Positions 56,301 to 64,000 of a stretch of DNA of 64,000 nt are shown piece by piece. The notes beneath the pieces are model-generated. The model saw nothing but the letters and a program-made list of their open reading frames with translations. It had not been told where the DNA came from and ran no database searches. A program made the translations under genes and the position numbers. Numbering within the stretch: position 1 is the stretch's first letter; each line of letters begins with the position of its first letter. The stretch is from Antedon bifida (lineage: Eukaryota > Echinodermata > Crinoidea > Comatulida > Antedonidae), in NCBI GenBank assembly GCA_963402885.1, contig OY727097.1, positions 7,750,001 through 7,814,000 on the forward strand. The letters are read 5' to 3'.

Positions 56301-57283
56301 TGTCTATTTTTAATTCAAATGAATACTCAAATAATATGTTAGTTTTTGTGCTCTCTGTTTCTCTCTCTCAGTCTGTGAATATATCACTATATATTATTAA
56401 TGTTTCCATTAAAAATATAAACATCTATACATTTGTTTAAAGACATATGCCGAAGCTCATCTGTGCAGCCATCAACCTCTGACAGCTGATTTCAACAAAT
56501 CTTGTAAGACGTGTATAAATCTTTGACCGGTATAATTCCGTCAGTTTGAATAATAGACGCAGCCGTCGCCGAGTGCCAAGTAAGGTTGATTGTCAATTGA
56601 TAAATACATTTCTGTTTCGTTCTAAATTCATGTTTATCTTGTCATGGAGTGAAATTTGCAAAGATTTATAAATTATTGTATATATCTGATAAAAATGCTG
56701 ATTTTTAGATTTTTGAAATTCATTTTTAATTCACTAGTATTGTATCAAACATGTTTTTAAATAGAAAAAAAAATAGAGTAGAACCTCTATTAAGGGACAC
56801 CGTCAGGGAACCAACAAATTGTCTCCTGAATACTAATTGAAGAAACTTGAAATTAGAATTTTCACTAAATTTTTATCTCAGCTCAACAGAGTAACCCTAA
56901 AATCGTAAAAGTTATAATTGGTGTCAATGATCTAGATGTATATTCATTAAGCTACTGTTTGATCCTTAAATAGTAGAAATTCTGTGCAAAATGCTATATA
57001 TGCTATATCGAGTTCACAAACCTTTGATAAAATGAGGTGTGGGAGAAGGATACATATTAAATCATAGTGTCATACATACCATAGGTTCCTCTGTATTCCT
57101 CTGAAACTGGACCAGTCGTACCCTCGTCACATTGTCCATATTCTGAATTTCACCGTTGGGAGGCTGTGGAGAATTTGGATCCTGTCCGTTGACTAAGAAA
57201 GGCGATGTTGGTGGCGGTGTTACTCGAATTGCGTCGTTACTATACACCTCATGCGCTACAACATCATGTGTTTGCAATAACGC
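44193..57283 (-). CDS. MPP1: MPP1/erythrocyte p55-type MAGUK scaffold, 5' end missing
   Basis: Membrane-associated guanylate kinase scaffold. In vertebrates p55 joins protein 4.1 and glycophorin C and acts in cell polarity. Eight exons (57080-57283, 51661-51894, 47841-48040, 47544-47659, 46937-47098, 46072-46274, 44879-44962, 44193-44372) give 460 residues with matching phases. In visible numbering, PDZ is about 57-143, SH3 147-213, the basic HOOK/4.1-binding hinge 213-251, and GUK 252-460. The PDZ lead-in [19 protein letters not shown], the hinge [15 protein letters not shown] and the end [10 protein letters not shown] match human p55 ([43 protein letters not shown]) better than PALS1 or MPP2/6. 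The GUK P-loop GAHGVGR lacks the catalytic Lys, as in other MAGUKs, so it should be a protein-binding module. The L27 and start exon were not found up to 64000. Confidence 0.93.
44879..44962 (-). CDS. MPP1: MPP1 guanylate-kinase-like exon 3
   Basis: 28 codons in phase 0: [20 protein letters not shown] then TISNLNGE. It corresponds to the p55 segment LKIVRTAELSPFIVFIAPT. The acceptor is atttccag and the donor is gag|gtaaag. Confidence 0.94.
45230..45460. mobile_element. LINE-like fragment (CATGAGGGTAGCCCATCC)
   Basis: The phrase CATGAGGGTAGCCCATCCAG and TTGGGCCCTC are familiar from dispersed retroelement ends in invertebrate genomes (from memory). It is preceded by a short tandem GACTGTACCATCATCTTA. 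No coding sequence; the family is uncertain. Confidence 0.3.
45962..46038 (-). mobile_element. tRNA-like SINE head / tRNA pseudogene in MPP1 intron
   Basis: On the minus strand: A-box-like TGGTCTAATGG (46023-46033), an anticodon-stem-like CTGC..GCAG, and B box GTTCGAGTCTC (45979-45989). The 5' acceptor strand does not pair with GGGGCGA at the 3' side, so it is not a functional tRNA. It ends about 35 nt from the donor of exon 46072-46274. Confidence 0.55.
46072..46274 (-). CDS. MPP1: MPP1 guanylate-kinase-like exon 2
   Basis: The first two bases complete His in HTTRP, the GMP-binding-region motif of this fold. It continues [38 protein letters not shown] and AILDVEPQ. The acceptor is ctttcag and the donor is cag|gtaact. 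The intron donor is followed within 40 nt by a SINE-like insert. Confidence 0.95.
46665..46890 (-). mobile_element. tRNA-derived SINE, third family, copy 2
   Basis: Shares CTGTATGGAAACATCCCATA and GCATTGGATTAAAACCCACG-type phrases with 35505-35723. It lies in an MPP1 intron, next to the P-loop exon. Confidence 0.5.
46937..47098 (-). CDS. MPP1: MPP1 guanylate-kinase-like exon 1 (P-loop)
   Basis: Encodes [20 protein letters not shown] and then [18 protein letters not shown]. The P-loop-like GAHGVGR has Arg where active guanylate kinases have Lys. It ends at YPIP plus one base; the donor is c|gtaagt. Confidence 0.95.
47263..47476. mobile_element. MITE with GCAGGCCTTGTC ends
   Basis: GCAGGCCTTGTC near 47271 is mirrored by GACAAGGCCTGC near 47461, with partial similarity just outside (TGCATCA / TGCATCA inverted). 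The interior is locally GC-richer and non-coding. Intronic in MPP1. Confidence 0.55.
47544..47659 (-). CDS. MPP1: MPP1 HOOK / protein 4.1-binding hinge exon
   Basis: Encodes [20 protein letters not shown] and then the basic stretch [18 protein letters not shown]. The equivalent basic region of p55 binds the FERM domain of protein 4.1, so this interaction is likely conserved. The donor is gcag|gttagt, phase 1. Confidence 0.93.
47841..48040 (-). CDS. MPP1: MPP1 SH3 exon
   Basis: Encodes [38 protein letters not shown] and [12 protein letters not shown], the MAGUK SH3 signature with the ALYDY-like segment and the NWWQ motif. The acceptor is ccgttag and the donor is aatg|gtatgt, phase 2. Confidence 0.95.
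48398..48655. repeat. 24-bp minisatellite, about ten copies
   Basis: The unit is CACTGTGGCACACACCATA followed by CAATA with variants. Because the period is a multiple of three and lacks stops, several frames on both strands stay open; none looks like a gene. Intronic in MPP1. Confidence 0.9.
49441..49461. repeat. (ATCA)n microsatellite
   Basis: Five or more uninterrupted ATCA units within a longer ATCAATCAA-rich stretch. Confidence 0.85.
49740..50110. repeat. Degenerate CACATGTG-rich repeat
   Basis: The palindrome CACATGTG or close variants recurs about every 35-45 bp (49761, 49802, 49843, 49880, 49991, 50101 and others). It lies just downstream, on the minus strand, of the candidate microexon at 50146-50178. 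Confidence 0.6.
50146..50178 (-). CDS. MPP1: Candidate 33-nt cassette microexon in MPP1 (PDZ-SH3 linker)
   Basis: Between the PDZ and SH3 exons the minus strand has a strong pyrimidine tract ending ctttatttccag, then 33 nt, then gag|gtgata. The 33 nt read [11 protein letters not shown] with no stop. Both neighbours break in phase 0, so inclusion adds exactly 11 Lys/Asn-rich residues and skipping leaves the frame intact. Inference from splice signals and phase; no homologue is known to me. Confidence 0.5.
50373..50953. mobile_element. TTAA-type MITE, family 4
   Basis: Inverted ends AAAGACACTAGACCT (50375-50389) and AGGTCTAGTGTCTTT (50937-50951) are perfect over 15 bp. The right flank is TTAA and the left is GTAA, consistent with a decayed TTAA duplication. 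0.55 kb non-coding interior, in the PDZ-SH3 intron of MPP1. Confidence 0.65.
51661..51894 (-). CDS. MPP1: MPP1 PDZ exon
   Basis: 78 codons, phase 0 on both sides. Contains GITLK (carboxylate-binding loop region), [20 protein letters not shown] and [19 protein letters not shown]. The match to human p55 is close across the whole exon ([20 protein letters not shown]). The acceptor is aatacag and the donor is gag|gtaaaa. Confidence 0.95.
51975..52207 (+). mobile_element. Dispersed repeat ending in (ATT)n
   Basis: The phrase GCTATATAAATCTATCTATC followed by ATTATTATTATT is a common 3' end of animal retroelements. The body includes GGGGTACATACACACAGATC. The family was not determined. Confidence 0.4.
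52820..53335. mobile_element. MITE copy 2 with tandemly duplicated flank (partial copy 3)
   Basis: A full MITE (52820-52972) with TAAGCTCTGTTTACACTATC ends is followed by its flank (GACCAAGAAAAATAAGGCCAAC..). Then come a second partial MITE (about 53060-53172) and the same flank again (53170-53335). The shared phrase AACTGCGTACTAGATGATGT occurs in both flanks. This indicates segmental tandem duplication after insertion. Confidence 0.7.
53934..53957 (+). repeat. GA and poly-G tract
   Basis: GAGAGAGA followed by about 16 consecutive G. A second long G run comparable to that at 6062; its length is uncertain in assemblies. Confidence 0.6.
54027..54185. mobile_element. MITE with TAAAGCTCTG ends, best-preserved copy
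   Basis: The ends TAAAGCTCTGTTTACACTAT and their complement (GATAGTGTAGACAGAGCTTTA) match with one mismatch. The interior has the same CATATTTAAGCATATCACTA repeats as copy 1. Intronic in MPP1, between PDZ and lead-in exons. Confidence 0.8.
54977..55050 (+). mobile_element. tRNA-derived SINE head, second family
   Basis: A-box-like GTATAATGG, then GGACTAGCATTTGAGAGGCA and an intact B box GGTTCGAGGC. Shares its middle with the copy at 26394. The body is not obvious beyond 55050. Confidence 0.5.
55385..55465 (+). mobile_element. SINE tail fragment (GGGACGTTAAAC)
   Basis: CTTCAAATGGGACGTTAAACTG followed by GTCC resembles the tail of the 26394 SINE (GGATGGGATGTAAAGCC). No promoter boxes remain here. 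Confidence 0.35.
56776..56850. mobile_element. MITE end (ACCTCTATTAAGGGACACC)
   Basis: A single recognisable end, TAGAACCTCTATTAAGGGAC, in the intron downstream of the MPP1 lead-in exon. The opposite end was not found. Confidence 0.35.
57080..57283 (-). CDS. MPP1: MPP1 exon: end of L27 region and lead-in to PDZ
   Basis: 68 codons, from [19 protein letters not shown] through a Pro/Asn-rich linker to [16 protein letters not shown]. The acceptor is tttttag and the donor is atg|gtatgt. The first residues correspond to the p55 segment LLQKRSRPEAVSH at the C-terminal edge of its single L27 domain. There is an internal Met, but the strong acceptor and homology show that the coding sequence extends upstream. 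Confidence 0.9.
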
Positions 57284-57559
57284 CTAAAAAAAGAAATGAG
57301 TTTGCAATTATTTTATGAAAATACAATAAGAAAGGATTAAAATAAGCAATCTTTACTTATGACATGAAGTGTACATGTCCATATAGCACCAACTAATGCT
57401 AGGAAATTCAAGTCAATGATTGGTGTAGCCAGCTGATATATTTTTATAGCTAAAACATAAAGAAAACCAGCACTTTGCATAACAAATGAAATCCGAATCC
57501 GAAAAGTTCAAATCTTGGTTTGGAAAAACTTTAGTTCACAATATTATTAAATTCAAAAT

Positions 57560-57681
57560 TATTGTTGGGACGGTGTAGAAGTTCTTTTTTGTCTTTGGGA
57601 CACCCTTATTACGGAACAGGCTATACAGAAGACATGCGGTATATACACCCCAACAGTGTCCCATTAACAGGAGTTCTGTAT
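57560..57681. mobile_element. Short MITE of the 'GGGACAC' class
   Basis: TGTAGAAGTTC..TTTGGGACAC on the left and GTGTCCCATTAACAGGAGTT then CTGTA on the right form imperfect inverted ends. It lies about 280 bp upstream of the MPP1 lead-in exon. Confidence 0.4.
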
Positions 57682-60600
57682 AACAATCTACACTGTTGAA
57701 ATAGAATTTTTGAATATTTTGTATAGAATTACAAGCATGGAAATCTGGAAAAAAAAATTCACATTATGTTACAATACATTATATTCAGCACATACATTGC
57801 ATACGGTTGGGAAAACTTGTTGGACAAATATCATTCTCCAGCCAGCCATCCATCATCTTTATCACCAAAGTTATCATTGAGAATTATTATTGCTGACCAA
57901 ACTCCTGTTGCCATGTGAATAGTAAATCATAACTTTTTTCTGTTTTATGAGTTTAGAAACATACATTTAGAAGGCAAATGGAAGAATTCATTTCTAATCT
58001 TCAAAAAAGAATCCAAAAGCTTTAACTAATTTACAACAGAATGGTATCGTGATGCACACTGTTGTACTGTGTTCACACGCGCATTAGAGTTACTCGTGCA
58101 TAGAACAGAGTTAAGCTGATCTGAAAAATATATAAGATACAGTAAGTGCTTGTGTGATCAGTTAACTTATTTCTTTTTGTTATCTCCCTGTCAATAAATT
58201 CTGATGCAGATTTCGGAGATGTGATGTTAGATTAGACACATATTTGAACTGCAAGATTGACTCTCATAGGAGAAAAGCTTTTAGTTTACAAAGCATCAAC
58301 AACACCCAGTAATAGGTATGTATTACTATAATGCACAGTTCTCAAAAACTTTGCGCTCCAAAGGCTTACTCTAACACATTAATGAATAGTAAAACTCATA
58401 GCAATACTAACCAATGGACTTGATACACAGCTATTGAATAGATAGAGTTCAAAACATTTCTTTTGTTCAAAACCAATAAACTTTAAGTATATCAGAAGAC
58501 AACATAAAAATTAATATATACCGTAACTACGACAATGAGTGATTTACAGGTAGCTATAATATTACAGTAAGGTTTGAAGTTACTAGTCTATTTCTTAATA
58601 TAGTTTAGTACCCACTATGATGTAACACACTTGATGTAAGAAAGGCTTGACCAATCACAAGCGATGGTTTATTCCAACTGGTATTTGTCATTGGTCAACT
58701 CGCTTGAGTTGTGTCTATATCACATTGCATTGCATTCCAAGTGGGAGCAAGTTTATAGTACCAATTTTCTATATTTAATTCTTAACTGTACAACGCATTA
58801 AGAGCCTGCTAATATGTGCTTTACTATCATTTTGAAATATTCAATTTTTATAAATTCGTTTTGCACAAGTTTGGGAAACATAATGATCTGTTGCTGCAAA
58901 GACCTCTTAGACGATTCACAAGGGTCTCCTTAGTTTAACAAATACATTACATACATACCCTGGAGTCTTTTTAAGAGAACATGTAAACGGTTTACCGGTT
59001 CCGTTCACTTTAGAACATTATTTTGCATGTTTTTAAAATATGAGGATCGTTATGATGAATCCAAATTTCTTAAGGCATTTAGAATTCTAAAATACATGAT
59101 ATTTTAGCAAGCACTTATGGAATTGTGAAATTCAAATCTTCCACTAAATTTCTTCTTATTCTTCTACACTTTATTTTCCTTATCTTCATTCTTTTCAAAT
59201 AAGAATTGGAACATGTTATGGGTGAGGTGGGAAAGACTACCTCAAATGAGACTTAGTTTATAAGCACGAAAAATTGTTTATCCATCCTGTAATTGGAAAG
59301 TTACTCGCTGTTGGATGCGTATGAAATTTAAAAACAAAATTATAAACTGCAGTAACTGCAGTAGAATAATCTCCATGGAAACCTGTCACCAAATGAAATT
59401 ACTTCAGAATACTGATAATTTTTACAATACCTTTTGAACAGCTGCTAAAGTAGAATTTATAAACCCAGAAACACTCAAAATGGTTCTTTCCATCAAAGTA
59501 CCGTCCATCTAGTCCGTATTCAATTGCCAATCAAACAAACCATGTAAACTCAACCTTAGATAAAGCTGGCTAACATTTCAACTCCTAACATCATGAACTA
59601 TACAGTACATATTAACACTAAGGCCTTAGTCAACACAATTAGCCTGTGTCATATACAACTGAATATACAAAAGTGTGTTCTGCTGCAGTGGCTATGGGTC
59701 ATAAAAAATAAATTACACCTTCGCCAAGAAAACAAGAGGGATTTAGATATGATTTACAACCATGATTATAGTTGGATATAGTGTGTATATTTATAGTAGA
59801 TAATCGAAAATGCACCTCTCCTAGGAGATAATCAAAACGGGAGTTAACAACACTGGAGAATGAAAAGAACTAAACATTGCACAATGGTCTTAAGTGAATT
59901 TTTGCCGCCGTCTACCAATTTTATGTTGCTATGCTGCTGCATGTGCAATTTTGATTTTTAAAATTCAATGTTCAAAACATAGAAGAATATATAGAAGACA
60001 CACACCTTTAATGATGAAAATATATTAACAGTTTGTCGAGGCATTTCAATATGGCAAACAATTACACAACATAGATTCGGAGCTAGGAATTCAAAAATGT
60101 ATGGCCTAAATTTGATGATATAAAAAAGGTGATTCACTGCAGGTTGGTATCTTCCACAAACATTTTATATTTGACGTGTTATTTCTTTCAGTAGTATTAT
60201 TATATGTCAAATGTCATAATCTATCAGACACTTCTCAAAGTTACCCATTCCAGGGTGGGTTTCAATGTAGTTTAAAACCGTCCCAGTATAAAAACGATCA
60301 ATTTAATATCCCACGGAAAAATACTGTTAAAGGAACACACAAAAAAACACAGCTTAAAGTGGAAATGTAAACACCATTGGTCGCTATATAGGTTGATGCC
60401 CCATGTGTGCATGGCGTAAAACAAACTAACTCTCTCTCTCTCTATTTCCCTCTTAGCATTTTTATTCTGTATATATTCACTACATCTTTTTCCAGAATCA
60501 ATTATGCTCCTTTAGTGTACTAAAGATTTCTGACAGTGTGCATTATAAAATGCTACAACTACCTTTTTATTATTCAGAATTTTAGATGGAAATTTCATGT

Positions 60601-61290
60601 TCTTGGAACATTAAGATGTTACTTCACATAAACATCAAACACTGTCAAACATGCTAGTCACTAAAATGCCAACAAAAAAAACACCATGTTTTACAGTAAT
60701 ATTTTATATATTTGTTATTCATTTCATGCAGTTTTAATACTACTTTTTCTACATTTATGAACAATTTAACTAAAAAAATAAGTGAACTGCAGCTTGCCAA
60801 TAATTTAATAAATCAAGCGCTCGGAAATTGCGTGAAATAACTCTGGCAAAATGCAGAGTGACTTGCTATTTAATATTTTGGCCCATATTGAAGATAAAGA
60901 TAACTTGATTTTAATAAGCACCAATATAGCTCTTTTCTTTAAAATTAGGACAATAGCAATTGTTATTGTTATTTTACGTTTATGGTACACTATCTGAAAT
61001 AAAAGAAATTGTGGAAAAACAGCAGAGATCGTGAGACTATGGTAACAAATGCTTCATGAACGATTAATGATGAAAATGGTAAGGATTGAAACCAGAATTA
61101 GGGTCATGTGTCATAGCCACACTTTACCCAAGTAGAACATCGATAAGCAAAACTGCCAACGACACAATAATGCACCCAGTGTTAAATCCATATGTTTATA
61201 CAGTATCTCTATCATAGTCGCTCACTCCATTAGGATCTAGAGAATCTTAAAAACGTCAATCGCATAGTAATTCAATTATCATCGATGATT
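57682..61290. other. MPP1 upstream intron or flank, no exon seen
   Basis: I searched the minus strand for an L27-encoding exon (DLYLEHL-like) without success. Present are a repeat related to 8703-8790 (58115-58190) and a SINE-like end GCATGGCGTAAAACAAAC followed by (CT)n at 60410-60443. Confidence 0.4.
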
Positions 61291-61303
61291 CCATTTATCT
61301 GCA

Positions 61304-61402
61304 GGCTCCAGAAGCAATGATGGACGATGCCGTAGTGCTTCGGGCCGAACATGTGATCAATGTCCTTAAATCATGTGCGGACTTCTTGCACGTTTTATAC
61401 TA
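61304..61402 (+). CDS. Orphan candidate terminal exon
   Basis: A pyrimidine-rich acceptor (ttatctgcag) is followed by 33 codons reading APEAMMDDAVVLRAEHVINV and on to FLHVLY, then TAA. An AATAAA lies about 33 nt beyond the stop (61434). Base composition is clearly GC-richer than the surroundings, as in real exons here. There is no homologue I recognise and no upstream partner exon. It could equally be a non-coding conserved element or part of a minus-strand first exon of MPP1. Confidence 0.25.
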
Positions 61403-61440
61403 ATTCCTGACCCAAGTTCATTTATCCGGGAGCGCAATAA

Positions 61441-64000
61441 ATATAACTACTCGGTATCATCTTAACAGCTGAGAAAATAATTTAGCACTAAGTGTCTGCG
61501 ATGATAAGTTTCTATTGTATACCGTAAATCTCTCGTTCTTTTAGTAATTAATTCTGAGCTGGGAAGAATGAGTGAATGAATCCATTAAGAGAGTATTTTG
61601 ACTACATTCACAAATGTACTACCAATTTTTTTTTCTGTCAACCTAGATTCGAATACAAATTTAAACTTTTCTTTTTTCATTTTCAACTTAAAACTCTGAG
61701 AAACACAGTCCACTAATATTTTTATACCATTTTGACTTATGAATAATTGTCTCGAAAAGTGCTCGATTTTCAGAGGTTTTTCTTCTGAATCTAATGGGGT
61801 AACCATTCCCTATGTTTCACTAGCCTATACTGGGCAGAAAGGATAAGTGGTTGGCTAGTCAGCATAGTTGTTACTAGACATTGTATATGGGCTAGTAGTA
61901 AACCTTGCAAACAAATTATAATATAAATAATAAATGGCAAATAAGCACGAGTAGAGGTAGGTTTGCAGTACATCATGTGTTTCCAAAGGAAATAAAGTAA
62001 AGTATGTCTCTTATGAAGGTTGTCATTTTCAGTACTTTTTTTCCATTTTTTTTTCCAGCATTCTTATTCAACATTCATATTAACGTCATTCATCTTTGTA
62101 ACCATAACAAATCCCATACTATTCATATTCCAAAAATACCTATATTAATGTGATTACCCCATGATTTCATCCACCAACACTGCTAATTTTGTCCTAATGC
62201 AGAAATAAATCTTTGCATCTCTTAGAACATACATCTAAATCATAATAAGATTAGGGATAATTTGAAAATACGCTTTGTATCTTCTGGAGAATTGTAAATT
62301 TGTACGTGGGCTGAGAAAACACAATTAACGAACGTTAAGTATTGATTGCGAAAGAACAAAAAACGTTTCAGGGTTGAATACGATATAAAACATTCCAGTC
62401 ACATGTCGAAAAGCTAGAATGAGTGGCCACTTTTTCGTTATTGAGTAATGGCCAGATCCTTTGCTTTTAAATTATTACTATGGATGTTAAAGTTGGTCCT
62501 GGTTAAATAAACTGAATGGAAAAGATTTAGAATAAAATTACCCTACATTCCTATAGTACTTCTATGCAGCACAACTTAAAAAATGTATGAATTTTATGCC
62601 TTTTGGATGTATTTTATCCGTATTTTTATCTTCTTATTTTAGTGTTTTGTATAATGTTGTCTTGTTTTGCCCTGCATATGCTTGGTCCTCAAAGCTGTGA
62701 CCTGGGATGTTGGGTACATTATGTTTTTTTATTTGAATAAAGGATGATTTTTTTTTTTTTACTTGTTTGGGAAAAAATGATATTCAAAATCATTTTGATC
62801 GTAATTATCGCATTAATTTAAAATTACCAATAAACTTTAATGTGAAAAACATAAATTATTATGCAGAAGGTAACGTCCACACGCAACTGAAAATGTGCCA
62901 AGAAATATTGAGTCATCTTTATAATTTCACACTTTTTTTTTGTAATTTTGAAGAGAACACATTTTAATCAAGCTCATCTTTTATGCGTTTCCTTTTTATT
63001 TGTTAATTGCCTTAGATTGTTTGTGTGTTTTTGATGAAATAAATAAATAATATTTTATTTGATATTGTTTAAGAGTACTCTTAATTTAAAAAAAACAAAA
63101 TTCTATGTATGCAATAAGGAATAAACTAAAAATTTAATTAAATTATTTTGTTTTATTCCATTTTATGACAGATTGTCACAGTTGGATAAACACCACACAA
63201 AATATAATATTCCATTTCAATCATCACAAAATATAAAACACTCAAATAAGTGTCAGTCTCAATTCACTTCAATGTTTTATTTAAATGTGTAAATGCTAAA
63301 AATGTCAGTCACTGTGGTTTTTAACTCGGACGATATTGTAAGGGTCATACCATTTTTTAAATATCAGTATTACAACTTATTATAGAACCAAAAAAATATA
63401 TTATATATATTTAAAATAAAATATTTTATGTTTCAGCCATTTAATTTTGAATTTTTATATTGTACCACATTTAAGAAAAATTAAATAATTGTTAAATCCT
63501 TTTATCATAATTGTTTGCTGGTATAAATATCTAGGGAATATTATTAAATATGAATGAACCTTGTATAATATTTTTCTAGCTCCCCTTATCTATAATTTAC
63601 AAAAAAATAAAATAAAATAAATGGTTTTGGGTAATAAAGGAAGAAAGAAATAAAGTTTGTTGGTTATATTCTGCAGTTTGTTACTTTTAATGCTATCATT
63701 TTTACAATAAATTCAGATGTCATTTTTTTTAATGAGCTAATAAATGCAATTAAGGTGGTAAGTTGTTATGTTTTTAATTACTCACATAATTTACCAATTT
63801 TAAACATTTTACATTACCCATTAAACTTCTTATTAGTGCAATCATTGTAGATGATTATTCCTCAATTAAATTGTTTTTATTTCTGATTTGCTAGGGTAAT
63901 ATTATACACATTTCTAAACCTGAAACTACTACTAGTAGTAATGTATCACATTGCTATTTTCTAACAAAAAGGGTTTTAAATTAGGCAATTTAACATCACT
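61441..64000. other. AT-rich DNA without recognised features
   Basis: Nothing beyond homopolymer runs (62748-62760, 62932-62940), a LINE-like AATAAAGGATGA at about 62737, and AT-rich low-complexity sequence. Open frames here are short and have no domains. Confidence 0.4.

Noticed and set aside
44193-57283. PALS1 (MPP5) or MPP2/6 identity for the MAGUK
   Set aside because: The C-terminus [10 protein letters not shown], the PDZ lead-in [19 protein letters not shown] and the hinge [15 protein letters not shown] agree with p55/MPP1; PALS1 ends PSTWLR and MPP2/6 differ in the PDZ.

Overview
This looks like animal nuclear DNA: AT-rich, intron-dense, with consensus GT..AG splice sites, tRNA-derived SINEs, LINE tails and many short inverted-repeat transposons. 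A glypican and an erythroid-p55-type MAGUK place it in Metazoa. The repeat mix suggests a marine invertebrate, perhaps an echinoderm such as a crinoid; that placement is a low-confidence inference. There are no bacterial features, CRISPR arrays or rRNA genes, and no LTR or virus-like element was recognised.

Layout. (1) 1-10335: no coding exon recognised. It holds several TTAA-flanked inverted-repeat elements, including a nested ~4 kb one at 3004-6990, and a cluster of AACCGGTT boxes at 8145-8461. (2) 10336-21065, plus strand: the last three coding exons of a glypican of the GPC4/6 (dally-like) type, with a glycosaminoglycan attachment region, a Thr-rich stalk and a GPI-anchor tail. The 5' exons lie outside the window or were not recognised. 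(3) 25547-39251, minus strand: a gene I can read from ATG to stop in 25 exons with matching phases at every junction. It encodes a 1013-residue protein with coiled coils and WD40-like blades that I cannot name. Its introns carry a ~1.2 kb minisatellite, a 105-bp-arm palindrome, nested transposons and SINEs. (4) 39252-44192: intergenic, including the MPP1 3' flank, a triple GGGAATTCCC array and a tandem repeat. (5) 44193-57283, minus strand: the MPP1/p55 MAGUK gene from just upstream of the PDZ domain to the stop, in eight constitutive exons plus a likely 33-nt cassette microexon between PDZ and SH3. The L27/start exon was not found. (6) 57284-64000: mostly featureless upstream or intronic DNA with one orphan candidate exon near 61304.

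The three genes are independent and do not form an operon-like unit. Glypican is a cell-surface heparan sulfate proteoglycan that modulates morphogen signalling. MPP1 is a membrane scaffold that links protein 4.1 and glycophorin C-type receptors. The WD/coiled-coil protein is probably a scaffold of some complex. No undescribed biological system is demonstrated. The best leads are the MPP1 microexon, the TTAA-flanked composite element, the kappaB-like and Grainyhead-like motif clusters, and the two intronic palindromes.
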